Shown here: positions 8,556-15,125 of the stretch, piece by piece
How the letters are laid out: each line of letters starts with the position of its first letter
Position numbering within the stretch: position 1 is the stretch's first letter
NCBI RefSeq assembly: GCF_001049495.1
Contig: NZ_CDWI01000011.1
Coordinates: 310,001 to 374,000 of the forward strand
Direction: 5' to 3'
DNA length: 64,000 bases
Source of the DNA: Microbacterium sp. 3J1
GTDB lineage: Bacteria; Actinomycetota; Actinomycetes; Actinomycetales; Microbacteriaceae
Made by a program: the position numbers and the translations under genes
The notes under the pieces: model-generated
Database searches by the model: none
What the model saw: the letters and a program-made list of their open reading frames with translations, nothing else
What the model was told of the DNA's origin: nothing

Positions 8556-9119
8556 CTAGAGGATCGGCCAGTCGACCGGCGAGCTGTCGTCGGCGGCGAG
8601 GAGTCCCGCCGACCACCCGTCCTCGCGTCCTCGCTCGCTCGTGAGCGCCTGCCTGGCCAGTCCTTCGTACCGGAACCCCAGGGCGCGAGCCGCGCGGGCC
8701 GACGGGATGTTGCCCACCGCCGCGCGCCACGTGAGACGCGCGAGCCGCAGGTCGTGGAACGCCCAGTCGATCACCGCGCGCGCCGCCTCCACGATGTAGC
8801 CGTGTCCGCGGGCGGGTGCGGCCACCCAGAAGCCGAGCTCGGCGTGTCCGCCCGAGGCATGCTCGGTGATGTGGTGCAGGCCGATCGAGGCCACCAGCTC
8901 GCCGTCGCGGTACGCGCACCAAATCGTCTGGCTGCCGTCGGCCCACCATTCTGCGGCGAGTCGCACGTAGTCCTCGGCGTGCGTCCGCGTGTAGGGACTC
9001 GGCACGGTCGTCCAGCGCGGGATCTCCGGGTCCTGGCACGCCGCGGTGATCGCGTCGACATCCGTCTCGTCCGGTACATGCAGGACGAGACGTTCGGTGG
9101 TGAGGGTGACCGGTCGCAT
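8556..9119 (-). CDS. GNAT N-acetyltransferase (RimJ/RimL-like)
   Basis: Protein of 187 residues with a GNAT fold: TTERLVLHVPDETDVDAI at the start, ELGFWVAAPARGHGY carrying the acetyl-CoA loop (R/Q-x-x-G-x-G/A), and AVGNIPSARAARALGF typical of RimJ/RimL-type enzymes acting on N-termini or small molecules. TAGGAT sits 6 bases before the ATG, indicating a leaderless transcript. The substrate is unknown. It is divergent from mfd with a 77-bp shared promoter region. Confidence 0.85.
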   Translation of the reverse strand: MRPVTLTTERLVLHVPDETDVDAITAACQDPEIPRWTTVPSPYTRTHAEDYVRLAAEWWADGSQTIWCAYRDGELVASIGLHHITEHASGGHAELGFWVAAPARGHGYIVEAARAVIDWAFHDLRLARLTWRAAVGNIPSARAARALGFRYEGLARQALTSERGREDGWSAGLLAADDSSPVDWPIL

Positions 9120-9196
9120 CCGAGAATCCTAGAGGGGTGGTGCCGCGTGTCGACGGCGACGCTCCCGATGTCGGGAGCCACGGCTAGGCTTGTCCG

Positions 9197-12100
9197 GTGA
9201 CTGTTCCGGGGATTCTGCGCGCCTTGGAAGAGGCGTCTCTGTACCGTGACGCCCTCGCCTGGGCGCAGACCGATGCCGACCTCGGCCTGGTCGACGGCCT
9301 CGACGCGCCTGCGCTCGCAGGCCTCCTCGAGAAGCGTCGCGCCGCGGGGCACCCGGCCGCTCTCCTCACCGTCGTCCCCACGGGGCGCCGGGCCGAGAGT
9401 CTCGCGTCGGCGCTCGGCGCGTACATCCCCGGCGCCGAGGTGCTCACGTTCCCCGCGTGGGAGACGCTGCCTCACGAGCGACTGAGCCCGAGCCCCGACA
9501 CGGTCGGCCAGCGACTGCAGGTGCTGCGTCGCGTCGCCGACTGGTCGGGAGAGCACCCCCTGATCGTCGTCGCCTCCGTCCGCGCCGCGCTCCAGCCGAT
9601 CGCGGGCAACCTCGGCGAGATCGCGCCGCTCGAGCTCAGGACGGGGAGCCGCGGGAACGAGCTCGATCGCGTCGCCGAGCAGCTGGTCGAGCGTGCCTAC
9701 TCCCGTGTCGACATGGTGTCGAGGCGCGGTGAGTTCGCGGTGCGCGGCGGCATCCTCGATGTCTTCCCGCCGACGTCCGAGCATCCGTATCGCGTCGATT
9801 TCTTCGGCGACGAGATCGATCAGATCCGCGCGTTCTCGGTCGCCGACCAGCGCTCGCTGCCCGGCGACGTCGACGGCGTCGACCTCCCGCCCAGCCGTGA
9901 GCTGCTCCTGACGCAGGACGTGCGAGACCGTGCGCGCGCGCTGATCGGAGGGTTCCCGGCGATTGCCGGCATGCTCGAGAAGATGGCGGAGGGCATCCCC
10001 GTCGAGGGCATGGAGTCCCTCCTCCCCGCCGTCTCCGGTCCGCTGAAGTCGCTGGCCGAGTACCTTCCCGACGGCAGCGCCACCGCCGTCGTCGACCCCG
10101 AGCGCTCCAGCGCACGCGCGATCACCCTCGGCGAGACGAACCGCGAGTTCCTCGACGCCGCGTGGAGCGCCGCCACATCCGGCGCCTCCGCGCCCATCGA
10201 CCTCGGCGCCGGCGACTTCCTCACGATCGCCGAGCTCCGAGAGGTCGTCCGCGACCGCGGCGGAGTCTGGTGGCGGCTGAGCCCGTTCGCGATGGGCGGG
10301 GAGGACGCCGAGACGATCGACGGCGCCGTCATCCCCTCCTTCCACGGCAACGTCGACGGGGCGATCTCCTTCGTCGATGCGAAGGTCGCCGACGGATGGC
10401 GCGTGGTGGTCATCGCCGCCGGCGCCGGCCTCGTCGATCGCGCGCGGGACGTGCTGTCCGACCGCGGCATCGCGGCGCGCATCGTTGAGACGCTGGACAC
10501 CCCGCCCGATCCGGGCGTCGCGACGCTGGTCACCGGATCCGTGGAGGCCGGCTTCCAGATCGCCGAGGCGAAGCTCGCGGTCCTCACCGACAACGAGTTC
10601 TACGGACGCACCATCGGCGGCGACCAGCGCGTCGTCAAGAAGCTCGCCTCCCGCCGCAAGAACGTCGTCGACCCGCTGCAGCTCAAGCAGGGCGACTTCG
10701 TCGTGCACGCCACCCACGGCATCGGCCGCTTCGTCGAGATGACGCAGCGCGAGGTGTCGACCGGCGGACGCAACGCCACGAAGTCGGTGCGGGACTACCT
10801 CGTCCTCGAGTACGCGCCGTCCAAGCGGGGCTACCCGGGCGACAAGCTGTACGTCCCGACCGACCAGCTCGACCTGCTGTCGAAGTACGTCGGCGGCGAG
10901 GCGCCCACCCTCTCGAAGATGGGCGGCAGCGACTGGGCGCAGGCGAAGGGCAAGGCGCGCAGGGCCGTGCGCGACATCGCCGTCGAACTGGTCAAGCTCT
11001 ACTCGGCGCGAATGAGCGCCAAGGGCCACGCCTTCGGCCCCGACACACCCTGGCAGCGCGAGCTCGAAGAGGCGTTCCCGTTCGCCGAGACGCATGACCA
11101 GCTGCAGACCATCGACGAGATCAAGGCCGACATGGAGCGGCCGATCCCGATGGACCGCCTGCTCTCGGGCGATGTCGGTTTCGGCAAGACCGAGGTCGCC
11201 GTCCGCGCGGCGTTCAAGGCGATCCAGGACGGCAAGCAGGTCGCGATGCTCGTGCCGACGACGCTGCTCGTGAAGCAGCACCTCGAGACCTTCACCGAGC
11301 GCTTCGCCGGCTTCCCGGTCAAGGTCCGTCCGCTGTCGCGTTTCCAGAGCGACAAGGAAGCGCGCCTGACGTTGGCCGGTCTGCTCGACGGCACCGTCGA
11401 CATGGTCATCGGCACGCATCGGATCCTCACCGACCAGGTGCTGTTCAAGGACCTCGGGCTCATGATCATCGACGAGGAGCAGCGGTTCGGAGTCGAGCAC
11501 AAGGACGCGCTCAAGAAGATGAAGACGAACGTCGACATCCTCGCGATGAGCGCGACGCCGATCCCGCGCACGCTGGAGATGGCGGTCACCGGCATCCGTG
11601 AGATGTCGACGCTGGCGACGCCGCCGGAGGACCGGCATCCGATCCTCTCCTTCGTCGGGCCGCGCAGCGACAAGCAGATGGCCGCCGCCATCCGTCGCGA
11701 GATCCTGCGCGAGGGCCAGGTCTTCTTCGTGCACAATCGCGTGCAGTCGATCCAGCGCGTCGCGGCGGAGCTCGCCGAGCTCGTGCCCGAAGCGCGGATC
11801 GCCGTGGCCCACGGGCAGATGGGCGAGCACCAGCTCGAGCAGGTCGTCGACGACTTCTGGGAGCGCAAGTTCGACGTGCTCGTGTCGACGACGATCATCG
11901 AGACCGGGCTCGACATCTCCAACGCGAACACGATCATCATCGACCGCGCCGACAAGTACGGCCTGAGCCAGCTGCATCAGCTGCGCGGGCGCGTGGGGCG
12001 CGGGCGCGAGCGCGCCTACGCCTACTTCCTGTACGACGAGATGAAGCCGCTCAGCGAGACCGCGGCCGACCGCCTGCAGACCATCGCGGTGAACAACGAC

Positions 12101-12790
12101 CTCGGCTCCGGCATGCAGGTGGCCCTCAAGGATCTCGAGCTCCGCGGCGCGGGCAACCTGCTCGGCGCCGAGCAGGCCGGTCACATCGCCGGTGTCGGAT
12201 TCGACCTCTATCTCCGCATGATCGGCGAGGCGGTCGCGACGTTCCGCGGTGACGAGGTCGAGACAGGACAGGAGCTCCGGCTCGAGCTGCCGCTCGACGC
12301 GCGCATCCCGGAGTACTACATCGACAGCGAGCGACTCCGACTGGAGGCGTACCAGAAGCTGTCGGCAGCGTCGGCCGCGACGGCCAAGGACGACGCGATC
12401 GACCTCGTGATCGAGGAGCTCACCGACCGCTACGGCACGCCGCCCGCCGAGGTCGAGGGGCTCATCGCGATCGCCCGCCTGCGGCGCCGCGCGGCCCGTG
12501 TCGGCCTCGCCGACGTCGTCGTGATGGGCTCCAACCTGAGGATCGCGCCCGCGCGCCTCGAGGACTCGATCAAGGTGCGCCTGCAGCGTCTCTACCCGAA
12601 GGCCAAGCTCGTCTCCGGGGGAGAAGCGCTCGTGGTGCCCATGCCGACGGTGCCCGCAGCGATCGGCGTCGGTGTCGAGCCCCTGCCGGACGCCGAGCTG
12701 CTCGAGTGGGTCGGTCAGCTGTTCACGGCGATCTTCCCCGAGCCCGCCAAGACCGAGGACCCCGCGGGTCAGACCGCCGTCGCGAGATAG
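9197..12790 (+). CDS. mfd: transcription-repair coupling factor Mfd
   Basis: Removes RNA polymerase stalled at lesions and recruits UvrA. Length of 1197 residues is normal. Order: UvrB-like N-terminal domains (to about 340), the CarD-like RNA-polymerase-interacting domain (LKQGDFVVHATHGIGRF from about 495), the helicase core with Walker A SGDVGFGKTE (about 656), the DEEQ box in MIIDEEQRFGVEH (about 756), motif VI QLRGRVGRGRERAYAY, and the C-terminal TRCF domain. The GTG start at 9197 is preceded by TAGGCT and 6 bases, a leaderless arrangement. Its last seven codons lie in the first copy of a 25-bp triple repeat. Confidence 0.97.
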   Translation: MTVPGILRALEEASLYRDALAWAQTDADLGLVDGLDAPALAGLLEKRRAAGHPAALLTVVPTGRRAESLASALGAYIPGAEVLTFPAWETLPHERLSPSPDTVGQRLQVLRRVADWSGEHPLIVVASVRAALQPIAGNLGEIAPLELRTGSRGNELDRVAEQLVERAYSRVDMVSRRGEFAVRGGILDVFPPTSEHPYRVDFFGDEIDQIRAFSVADQRSLPGDVDGVDLPPSRELLLTQDVRDRARALIGGFPAIAGMLEKMAEGIPVEGMESLLPAVSGPLKSLAEYLPDGSATAVVDPERSSARAITLGETNREFLDAAWSAATSGASAPIDLGAGDFLTIAELREVVRDRGGVWWRLSPFAMGGEDAETIDGAVIPSFHGNVDGAISFVDAKVADGWRVVVIAAGAGLVDRARDVLSDRGIAARIVETLDTPPDPGVATLVTGSVEAGFQIAEAKLAVLTDNEFYGRTIGGDQRVVKKLASRRKNVVDPLQLKQGDFVVHATHGIGRFVEMTQREVSTGGRNATKSVRDYLVLEYAPSKRGYPGDKLYVPTDQLDLLSKYVGGEAPTLSKMGGSDWAQAKGKARRAVRDIAVELVKLYSARMSAKGHAFGPDTPWQRELEEAFPFAETHDQLQTIDEIKADMERPIPMDRLLSGDVGFGKTEVAVRAAFKAIQDGKQVAMLVPTTLLVKQHLETFTERFAGFPVKVRPLSRFQSDKEARLTLAGLLDGTVDMVIGTHRILTDQVLFKDLGLMIIDEEQRFGVEHKDALKKMKTNVDILAMSATPIPRTLEMAVTGIREMSTLATPPEDRHPILSFVGPRSDKQMAAAIRREILREGQVFFVHNRVQSIQRVAAELAELVPEARIAVAHGQMGEHQLEQVVDDFWERKFDVLVSTTIIETGLDISNANTIIIDRADKYGLSQLHQLRGRVGRGRERAYAYFLYDEMKPLSETAADRLQTIAVNNDLGSGMQVALKDLELRGAGNLLGAEQAGHIAGVGFDLYLRMIGEAVATFRGDEVETGQELRLELPLDARIPEYYIDSERLRLEAYQKLSAASAATAKDDAIDLVIEELTDRYGTPPAEVEGLIAIARLRRRAARVGLADVVVMGSNLRIAPARLEDSIKVRLQRLYPKAKLVSGGEALVVPMPTVPAAIGVGVEPLPDAELLEWVGQLFTAIFPEPAKTEDPAGQTAVAR

Positions 12791-12843
12791 AGCTCAGACC
12801 GCCGTCGCGAGATAGAGCTCAGACCGCCGTCGCGAGATAGAGC
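12769..12843. repeat. perfect 25-bp tandem triplication at mfd/VOC gene ends
   Basis: Three perfect copies with period 25 start at 12769, 12794 and 12819. Each copy reads QTAVAR-stop on the plus strand (the end of mfd) and LYLATAV-stop on the minus strand (the end of the convergent VOC gene). mfd stops in copy 1 and the VOC gene stops in copy 3, so copy 2 is non-coding. Best explained by duplication of an originally shared tail-to-tail overlap. Confidence 0.97.
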
Positions 12844-13178
12844 AGAGTGCCGTCCGGGTCCCTGACCTGGGCGACGCGCTCACCCCAGGGCATGTCGTCA
12901 GGGGGTGCGACCGCCTCCGCGCCCGCGGCGAGGCTTCCGGTGAACGCGGCGTCCACGTCATCGACGTACAGCCAGACGGCGACCGGATCCCCGGGTGTGA
13001 CCCGCGGCTCGAGGCCGATGCCCAGCGCGCCCCCGCCCACGGCGAGGGCGACATACACGTCGATCCCATCATCGGTGTACCGATACGTGACGACGGCGTC
13101 GAACGCCGACTCGTAGAAGCTCGCGAGCCGCGGCAGGTCGGAGGTGCGGAGGATGGGGAACAGACTCGTGACGCCCAT
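12819..13178 (-). CDS. VOC superfamily (glyoxalase-like) protein
   Basis: Protein of 119 residues with the paired beta-alpha-beta-beta-beta modules of the vicinal oxygen chelate fold: FPILRTSDLPRLASFYESAF and VAVWLYVDDVDAAFTGSLAAG, ending VRDPDGTLLYLATAV. Such proteins include glyoxalases, dioxygenases and resistance proteins; no substrate is suggested. The ATG at 13178 is preferred over one 14 codons upstream because TACCCT lies 7 bases before it and it matches the usual family start. Its 3' end lies in the third copy of the tandem repeat shared with mfd. Confidence 0.82.
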   Translation of the reverse strand: MGVTSLFPILRTSDLPRLASFYESAFDAVVTYRYTDDGIDVYVALAVGGGALGIGLEPRVTPGDPVAVWLYVDDVDAAFTGSLAAGAEAVAPPDDMPWGERVAQVRDPDGTLLYLATAV

Positions 13179-13238
13179 GCTCTGCAGGGTAGATCCGCCG
13201 ACCGCGACGATCAACTGCATCTGCGACCGGAGGCGCGG

Positions 13239-14123
13239 CTACAACGAGAACCCGCCGTCGGAGGTGAGCACCTGACCGACCACCCACGACCCCGCATCCG
13301 TGCAGAGCCAGCCGATGAGCTGCGCCGGGTCGTCGGGTCGTCCGACTCGTCCGAACGGGGTTCCGGCGATCCACTCGGCCACGCCCGAGAGATCCCGATC
13401 GGTGGTGTCGGCGTCGAGGTAGCCCGTGTTGACCGGCCCGGGGTTCACGGTGTTGAGCACGATCCCGACGTCGAGCAGCTCGGCGGCCGTCGAGCGGGTG
13501 ATGCCCGCGAGGGCCGCCTTGCTCGTCGCATACGAGATCTCGCCGCGCATGGCGCTGTGTCCCTGGCCCGAGGTCATCCAGATCACATGCCCCGTCGGTG
13601 CGTCGAACGGGCCGGCGCTCTCGATGCGATCCCCGGGCCGCGCCGAGTCACCGTCCGTCTCGCCGAGCAGTTCGCGTCGTCTGCGGCGGGCCAGCCCCGC
13701 GGTGAGCAGCAGGGTCGCCCGTGCATTGGCCTGCCAGTGCGCGTCGAGGCGGTCGGCGGTCATGTCGAAGATGCTCCCGTCGCCACCGCTCATCGCCTGG
13801 TTGCACACCAGGATGTCCAGCGAGCCGGTCAGTGCCGTCGCGGCATCCAGCAGCGGTTCGATGCGCGTCGCGTCGCGGAGATCGGCGCCCGCGTCGTCGG
13901 AGACCGCTCCGGAGGCCAGGGCATCGGCGATACCGGCGCGCACGGCGTCGAGATCGTCGCCGCCCCAGGGATGGTCGAGGTCATGCGGGCGGTGATGGTG
14001 GAAGAAGACGTTCGCGCCGAGTGCGGCGAGTCGGGTCGCGGTGGCGAAGCCGATGCCCCGTCGGCGGGAGACGCCGGTGACGAGAGCGGTTCGGCCGAGG
14101 AGGGGGAGGTCGGAGGAGTGCAT
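13239..14123 (-). CDS. SDR family oxidoreductase
   Basis: Protein of 294 residues. TALVTGVSRRRGIGFATA is the NAD(P)-binding TGxxxGIG motif; ILVCNQAM replaces the usual NNAG; the active site is the Ser of MTSGQGHS with YATSK; SDGGFSL closes the fold. A long insertion (about residues 38-75, HDLDHPWGGDDLDAV) sits after the first beta-alpha unit. A TACGCT box on the minus strand at 14212-14217 is a possible -10 with an 88-base leader. Substrate unknown. Confidence 0.88.
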   Translation of the reverse strand: MHSSDLPLLGRTALVTGVSRRRGIGFATATRLAALGANVFFHHHRPHDLDHPWGGDDLDAVRAGIADALASGAVSDDAGADLRDATRIEPLLDAATALTGSLDILVCNQAMSGGDGSIFDMTADRLDAHWQANARATLLLTAGLARRRRRELLGETDGDSARPGDRIESAGPFDAPTGHVIWMTSGQGHSAMRGEISYATSKAALAGITRSTAAELLDVGIVLNTVNPGPVNTGYLDADTTDRDLSGVAEWIAGTPFGRVGRPDDPAQLIGWLCTDAGSWVVGQVLTSDGGFSL

Positions 14124-14290
14124 GCGGAGCCTTTCGATCGTGGTGCCGAGGCGCGCAGAGGCGCGGCCTGACGGCAGGGAGGGGATCGAGTCACCGGGAT
14201 TGCATGTGCCCAGCGTAGCAACGCCCTAGCGACCGATCGCAAGCGCGTCAACGGGGTGCCGGCCAGGGGTGGGGGAGAGATGCTTGTCAC

Positions 14291-14452
14291 ATGTGGGCCC
14301 TCCTCATCATCCTCCTCATCGCCTGGGCCGGTCTCGCTGTCTTCGGTTTCGTGATCGAAGGACTGCTCTGGTTGGCGATCATCGGCGTGGTGCTGTTCCT
14401 CATCACGCTCGTCATCGGGATCCTCCGAGCGCGCGCCGCCACGGAGGAGTGA
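14291..14452 (+). CDS. small hydrophobic membrane protein, 53 aa
   Basis: Short gene with two hydrophobic segments: MWALLIILLIAWAGLAVFGF and LLWLAIIGVVLFLITLVIG, ending in a basic/acidic tail RARAATEE. A GGGGGAGAG ribosome site lies about 11 bases upstream. Small proteins of this pattern (xxGFVI(E/K)GLxWLAIIG) are common in actinobacteria and usually annotated as hydrophobic protein; their role is unknown. It lies 34 bp before the gamma-carbonic-anhydrase-like gene but that gene has its own promoter. Confidence 0.78.
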   Translation: MWALLIILLIAWAGLAVFGFVIEGLLWLAIIGVVLFLITLVIGILRARAATEE

Positions 14453-14486
14453 GCCGCGCGCGGCTGCTCCCCACTACGCTGGCGTC

Positions 14487-15125
14487 ATGTTGTACGAGCA
14501 CCTCGGGGCTCGGCCCCGGATCCACGACACCGCCGTCATCGCTCCCACCGCCGTGATCTCCGGCGACGTGTCGATCGGCCCCGACTGCCAGGTCCTGCAC
14601 GGTGCGGTGATCACCGCGGAAGGCGGGCCGATCACCCTCGGGGCCCACGTCATCGTCATGGAGAACGCGCTCATCCGCGCGACAGCGGCCAACGCCGTGC
14701 ACATCGGCCCGCACACGCTGATCGGAACGCTGGCGAGCATCGCCGGGGCGACGGTGGGCGAGGAGGTGTTCCTCGCCTCGGGAGCCCGCATCTTCAACGG
14801 CGCGCTGGTCGGCGACCGCTGCGAGGTGCGCGTGAACGCGATCGTCCATCGCAGAGCCGTGCTGCCGTCGGGAACCGTGGTGCCGATCGGGTGGGTGGCG
14901 GTGGGCGACCCGGTGCAGCTGCTGTCGCCGGACCGCGACGAGGAGATCGCCGCCGCGCAGCCGGAGCTCGACTTCCCCGGGCACGTGTTCGGCGTAGACC
15001 GCGACACCCCCGACCTCATGGTCCAGCTGACCGAACGCTACGGGAGCTCTCTGGCACGGCATGCCGCCGATGTCCGGGTCGACGGTGACACCCACCGCCG
15101 CGGGCACCGGGCGGAGCGCGGGTGA
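14487..15125 (+). CDS. gamma-carbonic anhydrase-like hexapeptide-repeat protein
   Basis: Protein of 212 residues built from left-handed beta-helix hexapeptides (AVIAPTAVISGDVSIGPDCQV, GAVITAEGGPITLGAHVIVMENALI, IGPHTLIGTLASIAGATVGEEVFLASGARI). The fold matches gamma-carbonic anhydrases and related acyl-transferase-like proteins. His residues in VHIGPHTLIG and NAIVHRRA are candidate metal ligands, but activity cannot be assumed. TACGCT lies 6 bases before the ATG (leaderless). The stop overlaps by 4 bp the GTG of the kinase/PLP fusion gene, implying a shared role. Confidence 0.85.
   Translation: MLYEHLGARPRIHDTAVIAPTAVISGDVSIGPDCQVLHGAVITAEGGPITLGAHVIVMENALIRATAANAVHIGPHTLIGTLASIAGATVGEEVFLASGARIFNGALVGDRCEVRVNAIVHRRAVLPSGTVVPIGWVAVGDPVQLLSPDRDEEIAAAQPELDFPGHVFGVDRDTPDLMVQLTERYGSSLARHAADVRVDGDTHRRGHRAERG

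Noticed and set aside
8771..12184. Very long open frame antisense to mfd (over 1100 codons)
   Set aside because: Stops are rare in the complementary frames of GC-rich genes. The translation is His/Arg/Asp-rich with no domain, and the mfd reading is complete and well conserved.
12769..12843. CRISPR-like array
   Set aside because: The repeats are directly adjacent with no spacers and lie within coding ends; there are no cas genes.
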